A stretch of 39,983 nt of DNA from Kangiellaceae bacterium (GTDB taxonomy: Bacteria > Pseudomonadota > Gammaproteobacteria > Enterobacterales > Kangiellaceae). The stretch is taken from NCBI GenBank assembly GCA_019090895.1, contig JAHRVB010000035.1, positions 1-39,983 of the forward strand, in the 5' to 3' direction. The position numbers were made by a program, and so were the translations under genes. Shown in pieces: positions 8,116 through 16,404 of this stretch (its first letter is position 1; each line of letters starts with the position of its first letter). The notes under the pieces were generated by a model that saw nothing but the letters and a program-made list of their open reading frames with translations, was not told the DNA's origin and made no database searches.

Positions 8116-10104
8116 ATGTTCATTTCGAAAGCTGTTAGAGCCATTTTACTATATGTGATTATTCTTGTGCCCAACCTCGAAGCTAAATCACTCAACATAT
8201 CAGAATTCATAAAACACCCTTCAGCCAGAGACGTAAAAATATCACCAAACGGGAAACACCTTGCTATTATATTCAGAAGCGAGGGAGAGGATGTAATTGG
8301 TGTTTTGGATACAAAGAGTAAAGAAGTTCTTAATATTTTCGGAGTAGGTAACAGCAATAAATCTATTGGTCAATTCTACTGGGTGAATAACAAGCGGCTA
8401 GTCTACTCCATCGAAGAAAGCCATGCATGGAATAAACAAAAACAGGAAACTGGTGAATTGGTTGCCGTAAGCATCGACGGTAGCCAGTATAAGGTAATAT
8501 TCGGTCATACAACTAATGAAAAACAAACCGGTCACAAATTGAAAAAGGGAAAGGCTGATTATGGTGATCAAAAAATTATCGACTTGTTAAGAAATGATGA
8601 TAAGAATATACTGATAGCGTTTTATCCTTGGAGAGAAAAAAGTTCCCAGTGGATCTCTAATCCAAATGCAACTCCTATAGTTTATAAGTTAAATATTTAT
8701 ACAGGAAAAAAACGTCGCGTTGATTCTTTACCTCTCCCGTATGCCCATGCTGTTACCGACAATTTCGGTAAAGTTCGTTTTGCAATAGGTGTGAACAAAG
8801 AAAACAAAACTATAGCGTTCAGTCGCGCCCCTGGCTCTGATAAATGGCTTGAATTATCTCTTGAAGGAATTGATGAAGGGAGTCTAATCCCAATAAACTT
8901 CACAGAAGACAATAAACATGTTTATTTTTCTGCATCCGTAGCTAACGGAACGAGAGCATTATATACATATAACCTTCTCGAAGGCTCTATAAGCAAAGTT
9001 TTCCACGATGAACAAGTTGATGTGTCAAAATATGTATATGATTTTACGGGAAGGAAAATTGTAGCTGTGGGTACCGAACTAGGAGCACCTAAGTACGAAT
9101 ATTTACACAAAGAAAACTCCGCTGTAAAAATACATGAGCAACTAATGAAAGACTTCGATAGTAGTGACGTACAAATCACAAGTGTTACATCGGATGAAGA
9201 GTCGGTTGTAGTAAAAGTAACGTCGGATGTTAATTCTGGTAGATATTATTTAATTCGTACTGACACTCCCAAACCTGAATTTCTAGTTAAAGAGAGAAGC
9301 AACCTCAAACAAAAGTTTATGGCCTCAGTAAATCCTATAGAATTTTCTTCGAGAGATGGTTTGACTATTCACGGTTATATCACTTTGCCGAATGATGAAT
9401 ATTCTAAAAACTATCCACTGGTCGTTTTACCTCATAGTGGTCCACATGGAGTGAGAGATTATTGGGGATTTGACTGGGAAGTACAACTCTTAGCAAGTAA
9501 AGGTTATGCAGTTCTTCAATCCAATTATAGGGGTAGTGCAGGCTATGGAGAAGAATTCCAATTAGCCGGCTATGGTCAATGGGGAGCGTCAATGCAAGAT
9601 GATCTAACGGATGCTACCCTTTTTGCTATAAATAACTTTCCAATAGATAAAGAGAGAATTTGTATTTATGGCTCAAGTTATGGAGGGTATGCTGCTTTGA
9701 TGGGAGTAGTTCGAGAACCATCGCTCTACAAATGTGCAATAGGCTCTATGGGAGTGTATGACTTACCCATGATGTTTGAAAAGGGAAATATTGCGGAAAG
9801 AGAAAGCGGAATGGCTTATTTAAAAAATGTTTTGGGGACGGACGATAAGCTACTACAGGAAAGGTCGCCTGTCCATAACGTCTCAGCTATCTCCGCAAAT
9901 ATCCTTTTGATTCACGGAAAAAGGGATGCTATGGCCCCCTTAGAGCAAGCGAATTCGCTCCGAAATGCTTTTGACAAAATAGGAAAAGAATATGATTGGT
10001 TGCTTCTAGACGACGAAGGTCATGGCTATTATGACGAGTCCAATAGGTTGACTGTCTACAATAAAATACTTGATTTTTTGGATAGAAGCTTATCGAAAGA
10101 ATAA
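8116..10104 (+). CDS. Exported S9 family (prolyl oligopeptidase-type) serine peptidase
   Basis: A 662-residue alpha/beta-hydrolase peptidase of the acylaminoacyl/dipeptidyl peptidase branch of family S9, which cleaves short peptides. There is a signal peptide (VRAILLYVIILVPNLEA). An N-terminal beta-propeller (about 35-400) holds blade motifs such as ARDVKISPNGKHLAII. The catalytic domain (about 405-662) shows the nucleophile Ser521 in YGSSYGGYA, Asp604 in HGKRDAM and His636 in DDEGHGYY. The triad is complete, so the enzyme should be active, probably in the periplasm. The start is ATG 8116, 8 bases after AAAGGA. It sits between an intact acylase gene and the remnant of another. By eye it is more A+T-rich and uses more AGA/GGA codons than the conserved genes, but this was not counted. 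Confidence 0.92.
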   Translation: MFISKAVRAILLYVIILVPNLEAKSLNISEFIKHPSARDVKISPNGKHLAIIFRSEGEDVIGVLDTKSKEVLNIFGVGNSNKSIGQFYWVNNKRLVYSIEESHAWNKQKQETGELVAVSIDGSQYKVIFGHTTNEKQTGHKLKKGKADYGDQKIIDLLRNDDKNILIAFYPWREKSSQWISNPNATPIVYKLNIYTGKKRRVDSLPLPYAHAVTDNFGKVRFAIGVNKENKTIAFSRAPGSDKWLELSLEGIDEGSLIPINFTEDNKHVYFSASVANGTRALYTYNLLEGSISKVFHDEQVDVSKYVYDFTGRKIVAVGTELGAPKYEYLHKENSAVKIHEQLMKDFDSSDVQITSVTSDEESVVVKVTSDVNSGRYYLIRTDTPKPEFLVKERSNLKQKFMASVNPIEFSSRDGLTIHGYITLPNDEYSKNYPLVVLPHSGPHGVRDYWGFDWEVQLLASKGYAVLQSNYRGSAGYGEEFQLAGYGQWGASMQDDLTDATLFAINNFPIDKERICIYGSSYGGYAALMGVVREPSLYKCAIGSMGVYDLPMMFEKGNIAERESGMAYLKNVLGTDDKLLQERSPVHNVSAISANILLIHGKRDAMAPLEQANSLRNAFDKIGKEYDWLLLDDEGHGYYDESNRLTVYNKILDFLDRSLSKE

Positions 10105-10129
10105 ACGATAGTAGACTTAGAAATCCTAG

Positions 10130-10390
10130 AAGAATAATATTCTTTCAGGAATCAGACACCTTAGTTCGAACGGTAGTTTTAAAGCAATAATCTTTCGAAT
10201 AGACGTGCAAGAGAAGTACATGGCTGTTCGAAGCGATATTTACATGACAGCAGTACGGCTTAGCGAGAAAGTAAAGACTCATAGTTTATTGTCGTGCGGA
10301 AAACATGTGTGAATAGTACACCGTATAAGGGTATCAAATACCTTTATTTGCGAAAAAGCAGTAGTATGATATTTCCTTTACTCACGGCCA
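10130..10390 (+). pseudogene. Degraded 3' end of a second penicillin acylase family gene
   Basis: Reading the plus strand from 10130 gives an open stretch with no start codon that ends at TGA 10310. Its residues HLSSNGSFKAIIF and EKYMAV, then TAV, KVK and LLSCG align without a gap to the C-terminal region of the intact acylase, starting at its HLGSTGSF (about residue 628). I count 25 identities over 48 residues. Beyond the stop the DNA match continues with small indels and stop codons through CTTTATTTGCGAAAAAGCAG and GATATTTCCTTT, matching the codons for PLFAKKQW and DIPFT. The part encoding residues 1 to ~620 is missing. The divergence indicates an old paralogue rather than a recent copy of the upstream gene. 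Confidence 0.8.
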
Positions 10391-10441
10391 CATCGACCTT
10401 AATCAAGAATCTAAATTCGCAACGGTAAGTTAGAGGTTAAA

Positions 10442-10979
10442 ATGAAATATTTATTACTGATACTTACAATTGCAACTGAAAGTACCAGTTCATACTCAAT
10501 GGCAACAAATGAATTTTTGGGGACTGGTGCATGCCAGTATAATTGAGGAGAATGGACATGCGTATGGTGGCAGAATTCGTTATAAGACGAATAGCTCGGA
10601 GTCGTACATTGAACTGACCCAAGCCAGCGGCCAAAAAGTACTATTTGAAAACAAGAACGCCGTAGTCGATTCATCAAAGCAAAATAAATATTATATGATT
10701 TTTGAAGTTATCAATAGATAAGCTGGTGATTTCTCAGTAATCGTATCTCTCTACCAAAACTCAATGGTTAAACAACTGAACGGAGAGCTATCTCTGGAAT
10801 CGAGGGAAATCAATCAACAGCAAATAAATAGCCAATTAACCGTCAAGAGAAAATTTCGTTTTCTCCAGGACAACATGCCAAACTTATACTTAACTATTGA
10901 TATTGACAAAGTTTTTACTCAAGAGGAGAAAGAAAAGCGACTACTGAATATAGCCGCTACAAACCGTAGAGCGAAATGA
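10442..10979 (+). pseudogene. Small secreted-protein gene broken by a frameshift and a stop
   Basis: AGAGG lies 5 bases before ATG 10442. The frame opens with a signal-peptide-like MKYLLLILTIATESTSSYS and runs 34 codons to TGA 10544. In the +1 frame coding continues from about 10540 (IIEENGHAYGGRIRYKTN) to TAA 10719. After that stop the same frame stays open (AGDFSVIVSLYQNS, then MVKQLNGELSLESRE) to TGA 10977. One frameshift and one nonsense change therefore separate three pieces of what was probably a single ~178-residue exported protein. I do not recognise the family. The alternative is three unrelated small genes, which is less likely because the second and third pieces share a frame and the first supplies the signal peptide. 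Confidence 0.6.
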
Positions 10980-11091
10980 TTTTATATTTGCTAACTTTGA
11001 GTTTTAATTTCGAAACAAGTCGACCTTAAGTATTTAAGAAAAAGAGCTGGTCGAGTCATATTTCGCTGAATTCGACTTTCTCCCTACCATC

Positions 11092-11445
11092 CTACTTATC
11101 CGACCAAACCGCAAATTCGTTACCATTAGGATCTGCGAAATGAAATCGTCGACCACCTGGAAAGGCAAATATTGGTTTAACTATTTTTCCACCATTTTCT
11201 TCAATAACCGATTGGGTTGATTCTAACTCATTACTGTACAAAACAATCAGAGCTCCGCCGGCTTCACTTGAACTCACTAGATCGGACTTAAAGAAGCCAC
11301 CGTCAACACCAGAACTAAAGAAAGCACAATAATCTGGGCCATAATCTTGAAAAGTCCAATTGAATGCTTTACCAAAAAAGTTTTTTGTTTTGTACATGTC
11401 CTTGGCTGGAAATTCGACATAATCGATCTTGTGATGTTGGCTCAT
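11092..11445 (-). CDS. VOC family (glyoxalase/bleomycin-resistance fold) protein
   Basis: A 117-residue single-module vicinal-oxygen-chelate protein, which would dimerise to form its site. It opens with HHKIDYVEFPAKD and NFFGKAFNWTFQDYG and closes with FHFADPNGNEFAVWSDK, the typical beta-alpha-beta-beta-beta pattern. The terminal Glu in NGNEFAVW is one usual metal ligand. Such proteins range from glyoxalases and dioxygenases to binding-only antibiotic-resistance proteins, and the substrate cannot be told here. The start at 11445 is supported by AGGA 9 bases upstream. A longer frame from TTG 11469 adds eight residues without support. It is monocistronic and divergent from ppnN. Confidence 0.85.
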   Translation of the reverse strand: MSQHHKIDYVEFPAKDMYKTKNFFGKAFNWTFQDYGPDYCAFFSSGVDGGFFKSDLVSSSEAGGALIVLYSNELESTQSVIEENGGKIVKPIFAFPGGRRFHFADPNGNEFAVWSDK

Positions 11446-11632
11446 GATGTTAATTCCTGTTAATGACAACTTAGTTAATTTTGTTTTACTAAAAACACAC
11501 TTAAAAGTTTACTTACGAACTTACTTCAAATAAAGTTTAATTACTTTTAATTCGTTGTTAACTTATATCTTACTCGCTAAGGTTCGCATAGACTATAATT
11601 AAAATAAGGGAAAACAACTAAGAGGAATTTAG

Positions 11633-13009
11633 ATGAGTAGAGGATCGGTACAATCGGTATACGAAGTCAGCCCCGAAAGCTCCTTAGAGCTTTTATCTGT
11701 TAATGAGATGCACTGGTTAATTAAACAGTCAGAGGGAGAGTTACATGAGTTAATCAGGCGCTGTGTTTTAGCGGTACTCAATAGCGGCTCCAACATAGAC
11801 AACGCTAAAGAGATTCTCGACAAATACAAAGATTTTGACGTTAAGATTAGCTGGCAAAGGCGCGGAATTCGGTTCAAATTGATTAATCCCCCTACGGAAG
11901 CCTTTGTTGATGGCGAGATGATTTATGGCATGCGGGAACATCTCTCCGCGGTTGTACGCGACCTAGTTTACAGTCCTAACTTATTTATCACCAATGATAA
12001 TCAAGAATTATCTGAAGGAACACGAATCAGTGATTTCATTTTCAGAATATTAAGAAACGCAGAAACTGTCAGTCCTGCACGAAGACCCAATTTAGTGGTT
12101 TGTTGGGGTGGTCATTCAATCTCTGAAAAAGAATATAAGTACACAAAGAAAGTCGGCTATGAAATGGGCTTAAGAGGCCTCGATATTTGCACCGGTTGTG
12201 GACCTGGTGTTATGAAGGGTCCTATGAAAGGTGCGACCATTTCACATGCTAAACACCGCAATACCAATGCCCTTTATTTAGGTATTACCGAGCCTGGAAT
12301 TATTGCTTCTGAACCACCAAATCCCATCGTTAATCACCTAGTCATCATGCCTGATATCGAAAAGAGATTGGAAGCCTTTGTACGCTTGGCTCATTCGATC
12401 GTTATTTTTCCTGGCGGTGTCGGAACGGCGGAAGAACTATTGTATCTCATCGGAATTTTACTCCATCCCGATAACCAATCAATTCCCATGCAGGTTATAT
12501 TGACAGGTCCAAAATCAAGCGAAGATTATTTTACTCAACTTGACCAATTTGTCAGAGATACACTGGGCGATGAGGCGACCAACTACTACAAGATCATTAT
12601 TGATGATCCCTGCAAGGTCGCGCAAACGGTGAAACGTAGTATTGATGAAGTGACCGAATTCAGAATTGCTAATAACGATTCCTTTCATTTTAACTGGCGA
12701 CTAAAAGTCGGTGAAAGTTGGCAACTCCCTTTTGAGCCGACTCACCAATCGATGAGCGAACTTAATTTATCTAAGGACCAACCAACTCACGAGCTAGCCC
12801 TCAACTTAAGAAAAGCCTTCTCTGGAATCGTTACAGGCAACGTGAAACCAGATGGCGTGGCTCAAATAGAACAACATGGACCTTTTATACTACGGGGCAG
12901 CAAAGAGATAAGTTCATCTCTTAATAAACTGTTAGAAGGATTTATTGCAGCAAAACGTATGACACTACCCACTAGAGAATATGTCCCCTGCTATAAGATT
13001 GAACAATAG
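11633..13009 (+). CDS. ppnN: Pyrimidine/purine nucleotide 5'-monophosphate nucleosidase PpnN (YgdH)
   Basis: PpnN splits nucleoside monophosphates into base and ribose 5-phosphate for nucleotide salvage. In E. coli it is regulated by (p)ppGpp. The 458 residues match the three-part family layout: an N-terminal PpnN-specific domain (ISWQRRGIRFKL, FVDGEMIYGMREHL), a central LOG Rossmann domain with CWGGHSI and CTGCGPGVMKGPMKGA, and the catalytic motif PGGVGTAEE at residues 260-268. A C-terminal extension completes the chain. The ribosome binding site is AAGAGGA, 8 bases before ATG 11633. TATAAT at 11594-11599 is a likely -10, but no good -35 precedes it. It is followed by a strong inverted repeat. 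Confidence 0.94.
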   Translation: MSRGSVQSVYEVSPESSLELLSVNEMHWLIKQSEGELHELIRRCVLAVLNSGSNIDNAKEILDKYKDFDVKISWQRRGIRFKLINPPTEAFVDGEMIYGMREHLSAVVRDLVYSPNLFITNDNQELSEGTRISDFIFRILRNAETVSPARRPNLVVCWGGHSISEKEYKYTKKVGYEMGLRGLDICTGCGPGVMKGPMKGATISHAKHRNTNALYLGITEPGIIASEPPNPIVNHLVIMPDIEKRLEAFVRLAHSIVIFPGGVGTAEELLYLIGILLHPDNQSIPMQVILTGPKSSEDYFTQLDQFVRDTLGDEATNYYKIIIDDPCKVAQTVKRSIDEVTEFRIANNDSFHFNWRLKVGESWQLPFEPTHQSMSELNLSKDQPTHELALNLRKAFSGIVTGNVKPDGVAQIEQHGPFILRGSKEISSSLNKLLEGFIAAKRMTLPTREYVPCYKIEQ

Positions 13010-13041
13010 CTCTCAACTCAGTTAGTCTGATATTACTCGTT

Positions 13042-13088
13042 GGACTTAGCTATTTTGACCAATCACATTGGGCCAAATAGCTAAGTCC
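13042..13088 (+). terminator. 14-bp perfect inverted repeat downstream of ppnN, likely terminator
   Basis: GGACTTAGCTATTT (13042-13055) and its exact inverse AAATAGCTAAGTCC (13075-13088) flank a 19-base loop. TTTTT follows at 13094-13098. The stem begins 33 bases after the ppnN stop, so it would end that transcript. The five-base offset between stem and T-run is longer than in standard terminators, so another role is possible. Confidence 0.6.
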
Positions 13089-13098
13089 TGAGATTTTT

Positions 13099-13423
13099 GC
13101 TAATTTTGACCGAATGTGAATCACCATTTCTACCGCGCACTGATGAAACTATACTTATCTTTTAGCTCTATAATTCAAAGGCTTAGTCAAAAAATTCTGT
13201 TTTTATTTTAAACACCATTGCAATTCAACTTACTCCCTCACAAGACGACAATTATTGGCACAAAACCTGCTATCCAATATTTAGTCGCGAATTTGCGCTA
13301 ATTAGACAAAAATTAAATCTTTTTCGGATGGGCAAAATACTCAATTAAGTTGGAGTTCATCTTTTAAGCTTAAGATTATGAGTGTTAAAGACTACTAATC
13401 GACCTTATGGAGAGTACAATCAA
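13099..13423 (+). other. Intergenic region upstream of the DUF3192 lipoprotein gene
   Basis: This A+T-rich stretch holds no convincing gene. The notable site is a sigma-54-like element at 13255-13271, described separately. A ribosome binding site GGAGAG lies 9 bases before ATG 13424. An in-frame upstream start at 13382 exists but would place 14 extra residues before the signal peptide. Confidence 0.5.
13255..13271 (+). promoter_or_regulatory. Sigma-54-like -24/-12 promoter element
   Basis: TTGGCAC (13255-13261), five bases, then CTGCT (13267-13271) matches the sigma-54 consensus TGGCAC-N5-TTGCW with one mismatch. It has the required 10-base spacing between GG and GC. It would start a transcript near 13282, about 140 bases before the lipoprotein gene. 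A match this good by chance is possible in a window of this size. Confidence 0.35.
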
Positions 13424-13792
13424 ATGAAAATTATTATTAACACAATTGCAGCACTTTTAATCACCTTCAGCCTTTCCGGCTGTATAGTTGTTGGCGGCGA
13501 TGATTGGCGCGATGACCATAACGATAATTGGCGTTCGCATCAGCGAGACAACCTAAGCACTATCAACCAACTAGAAATTAACGATTCCCGTTCTTCTGTT
13601 GTAGAACAATTAGGAGCACCCGATTTTTCAGAAGCATTCGAAAGAAATGGCGACAGCTATCGAGTTCTTTTCTATCGAACTCAACATCGTCATTCTGATG
13701 GAGAAACAACTAAAGACGAGACAACTCCCCTTGTTTTTAGAGACAACAAGCTAGTCGGTTGGGGTAACGATGCTCTACGTGCTGTAAGATAA
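13424..13792 (+). CDS. DUF3192 family lipoprotein
   Basis: A 122-residue lipoprotein: signal MKIIINTIAALLITFSLSGC with the lipidated cysteine at residue 20. An Asp/Asn-rich linker (DDWRDDHNDNWR) follows, then a compact domain VVEQLGAPDFSEAF, YRVLFYRTQ and TTPLVFRDNKLVGWGNDA. This matches my recollection of DUF3192, whose fold resembles small BamE/SmpA-type envelope proteins. Its role is unknown. The family usually has TTKDECTPL; here the Cys position is Thr (TTKDETTPL). The start was chosen for its ribosome binding site GGAGAG and because it begins the signal peptide directly. A hairpin terminator follows the stop. It may be controlled by the sigma-54-like element upstream. Confidence 0.8.
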   Translation: MKIIINTIAALLITFSLSGCIVVGGDDWRDDHNDNWRSHQRDNLSTINQLEINDSRSSVVEQLGAPDFSEAFERNGDSYRVLFYRTQHRHSDGETTKDETTPLVFRDNKLVGWGNDALRAVR

Positions 13793-13809
13793 TACATAGA
13801 CTCGTTTGA

Positions 13810-13855
13810 AGGGTCTTTCGAATTTCGAAAGTTTATTTTCAATTCGATAGACCCT
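13810..13855 (+). terminator. Nested hairpin terminator after the DUF3192 gene
   Basis: CTTTCGAATTTCGAAAG (13815-13831) is a perfect hairpin followed by GTTTATTTTC. An alternative outer stem pairs AGGGTCT (13810-13816) with AGACCCT (13849-13855). The two structures share bases and so are mutually exclusive. The first, with its T-rich tail, looks like the intrinsic terminator for the lipoprotein gene. Confidence 0.6.
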
Positions 13856-13939
13856 ATTCACACATTATCTATTTTCCAATTTAATACCGATTTCACCGGT
13901 AATCAAATTTACTAAGATGCCCTTATATAATGAATAAAA

Positions 13940-14173
13940 TTACCTAAACTCTAATGCTGAAGATAATATAGAGGCACCGTCTTTCAGTTCGAACTTATCG
14001 ATGATTGATTTTTCTTTTGTCTTCATGCCATTAGCAAGCATGTATTTAAAAGATTCATAATCAAATACGAATACCTGAACAGGAAACAATTGAGCCTGTT
14101 GAACGTTACTTGTCCAACTGAGTAAAGTCGATACTACTAGCATCTTTATATCGTGATTGAGTAGACGGCTCAT
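13940..14173 (-). CDS. Small possible exported protein downstream of yheV
   Basis: A 77-residue frame that overlaps the end of yheV by 68 bases. From ATG 14173 (AGAG 7 bases upstream) it reads MSRLLNHDIKMLVVSTLLSW and continues TSNVQQA, like a short signal peptide. A plausible soluble tail with FDYESFKYMLANGMKTKEKS and IIDKFELKDGASI follows. An internal ATG at 14143 would give 67 residues and less overlap. I do not recognise it. The protein-like composition beyond the yheV stop favours a real gene, but the long overlap and lack of a known family keep confidence moderate. Confidence 0.4.
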   Translation of the reverse strand: MSRLLNHDIKMLVVSTLLSWTSNVQQAQLFPVQVFVFDYESFKYMLANGMKTKEKSIIDKFELKDGASILSSALEFR

Positions 14174-14339
14174 TATCTGGCTCTTTTGAATCCCTCTGCT
14201 CGCTCGTTTTTGTAAAGTCGCAGCTTACACAGGCGATGCTCTTGTCGTCACTATACAGCACTAAACTATCGGTATCATCGCACTCGGGACAAACGGCACC
14301 AGCGATAAATTGTTTTTTTCTTTGCTTCATTGAACTCAT
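14106..14339 (-). CDS. yheV: YheV-like putative zinc-ribbon protein
   Basis: A 77-residue protein matching the YheV family: KKQFIAGAVCPECDDTDSLV followed by IACVSCDFT, with two CxxC pairs that should form a zinc ribbon. The second half is polar and probably disordered. Function is unknown. In E. coli yheV lies near yheS in the slyD-kefB region, and here it follows yheS directly. The yheS stop and the yheV ATG are only four bases apart, which implies translational coupling. A second in-frame ATG three codons later (14330) is an equally possible start. Confidence 0.8.
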   Translation of the reverse strand: MSSMKQRKKQFIAGAVCPECDDTDSLVLYSDDKSIACVSCDFTKTSEQRDSKEPDNEPSTQSRYKDASSIDFTQLDK

Positions 14340-14343
14340 TAGC

Positions 14344-16272
14344 CTATGAGAAAGATTCTAACTTTTCAGTCAAGTCGAACCACTCTTCTTCTAGCGTTTC
14401 TAGGGTTTGATCGGCTTCTGAAGAACGTTGCATTGATTCTGCAAGTTTCGATTTATTTTCATCGAGATAAATATCGCTACTAGCCAATAAGATCTCCAGC
14501 TCTTCTTTTTCTTGTTGTAGCTTTGCCATTTCAATATCGACTTTCTTTAATCGATTGGTTAGCGGTGCTTTTTGTTTTCTTAGTTCAGCTTCTTGGCGTT
14601 TTTGATCCTTTCTAGACAATGTAGATCCCGATTGATTTGATGCATTGTCCGATGAAGTACTTTCGCCAGATGAGTTATTATCACTCTCTTTGGTTTTAGC
14701 CCAACGATTATCGTTCAACCATTTCTGGTAGTCACTCAAATCTCCCTCGAATAATTTAACTCGCCCATCATTGACTAGCCAGAATTCATCAACAACACTC
14801 TCTAGCAAATTCTTATCATGCGCAACCAGAATAACGGCACCGTCATAGTTCTGCAGTGCCAATGCAAGCGCCTCTCGCATTTCGATATCAAAATGATTAG
14901 TCGGCTCATCAAGCAGCAATAAATTGGGTTCTTGCCAGGTGATCATTGCGAGAACGAGCCTGGCTTTTTCGCCGCCAGAAAACCCCTTAACCTTATCGAG
15001 CGACTTATCGCCGTTAAAAGCAAATCCACCAAGAAAATTTCTTGCGTCCTGTTCACTAATCCCCTCACCCAATGACTGAATATGCCAAATAGGTGATTGG
15101 TCGAGGTTCAGTTGTTCAACCTGATGCTGAGCAAAATAACCGGCTTTAAAATGCTTATTGTGACTTAACTCACCCGCTTGTTTTTCAAGTTCACCACAGA
15201 TTACTTTTATAAGCGTTGATTTACCTTCACCGTTTCGCCCCAGTAACCCTATCCGTTGACCGGCCATAATTCTCATGGTGACATTTTTAAGAATAACCGC
15301 ATCACCATAACCCGCTTGCAAAGAATTGAGGTCAGCTAACTCTGTGATGTTCTTATTAATATCTTTAAATTCGAATCCGAACTTTTGCCGAATCTGTACC
15401 GCACTGACTTTATCCATTTTATCGAGCGCTTTTACCCGACTTTGTGCTTGAGTGGCTTTACTTGCTTTAGCCTTAAATCGATTGATAAAACTCTCTAAGT
15501 GAGCGATTTCTTTTTGTTGCTTTTCAAATTCCGCTTGTTGTAATACTTGTTTGGCATGTTTCTGTTTTTCAAACTGCGAATAATTGCCGGCATAATTGGT
15601 AAGCCCCTGATTCTCAAAATGAAGAATATGACTACAAAAACTGTCCAAAAAATCTCGATCATGTGAGATAGTTAATAACATGCCTTCATAATTACGGAGA
15701 TAGCCTTCTAGCCAAAGTACCGCTTCCAAATCAAGATGGTTGGTTGGTTCATCCAATAATAATAGCTCTGCTGGCTGTATAAGTGCTTGTGCCAAATTAA
15801 GACGCATTCGCCATCCTCCTGACAACTCAGCCACAGTCACATTCATCTGTGATTCGCTAAAGCTTAACCCCGTTAACATTTTTGCCACCAACGCAGAAAG
15901 TGACCAGCCATTTATCGCGTCCAATCTTGCGTGTTGATTAGCGATTGCGATACCATCTTCGCTGGCCTCTGCTACCTTAAGTTGCTGTTGAATGTTGGCA
16001 TATTCGGAGTGTCCGGAAAGCACATAATCAACGGCGTTGAGCGGACTAGCAGGCGTTTCTTGACGAGCACTGCTTATACGCCATTTGGGTGGAAACTCTA
16101 GAAAGCCCTGTTCCGCACTTAGCTCATTTCTGAGCATAGAAAATAAGCTCGACTTGCCACAGCCATTCTTACCAACAACTCCTATCTTTTGGTCAGGATA
16201 GAGCGTTTGGTTGACGTCCGTCAGCAAAGGTAGGCTGCCCTGAAATAAGGATAGTTGTTTGAATCGAATCAT
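14344..16272 (-). CDS. yheS: ABC-F family ATPase YheS
   Basis: A 642-residue ABC-F protein: two ATP-binding cassettes in one chain and no membrane segments. ABC-F proteins act on the ribosome during translation. The first cassette has GKNGCGKSS, the signature LSGGWRMRLNLAQAL and LLLLDEPTNHLDLEAV. A charged linker (about 240-310) follows. The second cassette has GRNGEGKSTLIK, FSGGEKARLVLA and LLLDEPTNHFD. The tail is a Lys/Glu-rich coiled coil (RKDQKRQEAELRKQ). The second Walker B region reads NHFDIEMR where most relatives have NHLDLxMR. ATG 16272 was chosen because MIRFKQLSLFQG aligns with the E. coli YheS start. The frame itself opens 14 codons earlier. Confidence 0.92.
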   Translation of the reverse strand: MIRFKQLSLFQGSLPLLTDVNQTLYPDQKIGVVGKNGCGKSSLFSMLRNELSAEQGFLEFPPKWRISSARQETPASPLNAVDYVLSGHSEYANIQQQLKVAEASEDGIAIANQHARLDAINGWSLSALVAKMLTGLSFSESQMNVTVAELSGGWRMRLNLAQALIQPAELLLLDEPTNHLDLEAVLWLEGYLRNYEGMLLTISHDRDFLDSFCSHILHFENQGLTNYAGNYSQFEKQKHAKQVLQQAEFEKQQKEIAHLESFINRFKAKASKATQAQSRVKALDKMDKVSAVQIRQKFGFEFKDINKNITELADLNSLQAGYGDAVILKNVTMRIMAGQRIGLLGRNGEGKSTLIKVICGELEKQAGELSHNKHFKAGYFAQHQVEQLNLDQSPIWHIQSLGEGISEQDARNFLGGFAFNGDKSLDKVKGFSGGEKARLVLAMITWQEPNLLLLDEPTNHFDIEMREALALALQNYDGAVILVAHDKNLLESVVDEFWLVNDGRVKLFEGDLSDYQKWLNDNRWAKTKESDNNSSGESTSSDNASNQSGSTLSRKDQKRQEAELRKQKAPLTNRLKKVDIEMAKLQQEKEELEILLASSDIYLDENKSKLAESMQRSSEADQTLETLEEEWFDLTEKLESFS

Positions 16273-16309
16273 TGCTAGTACTGATAAGTAGAAATTTGCG
16301 GCGGATTTT

Positions 16310-16332
16310 ACCACAAAAGCATTTTCTGTGGT
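16310..16332. repeat. Short inverted repeat in the yheS / GGDEF-EAL divergent gap
   Basis: ACCACA (16310-16315) and TGTGGT (16327-16332) are perfect 6-base inverted copies spaced by 11 bases, between the two divergent start codons. It could be an operator or a chance repeat. Confidence 0.2.
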
Positions 16333-16404
16333 GTCCTGTGATTTATTTAAGCTATATTTAAAGAGACGATAATAGAAAAAAGGTAGTCACATCCTTCAAC
16401 GATT

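Noticed and set aside
10470..10721. Stand-alone 83-residue gene starting MQLKVPVHTQWQQ
   Set aside because: The start overlaps, in another frame, a ribosome binding site plus signal peptide that fits better. The C-terminal part is more simply read as the middle of the frameshifted gene at 10442-10979.
14344..16272. ABC transporter ATPase for drug efflux
   Set aside because: Two fused cassettes with no membrane partner, and close match to YheS, point to a ribosome-associated ABC-F protein.
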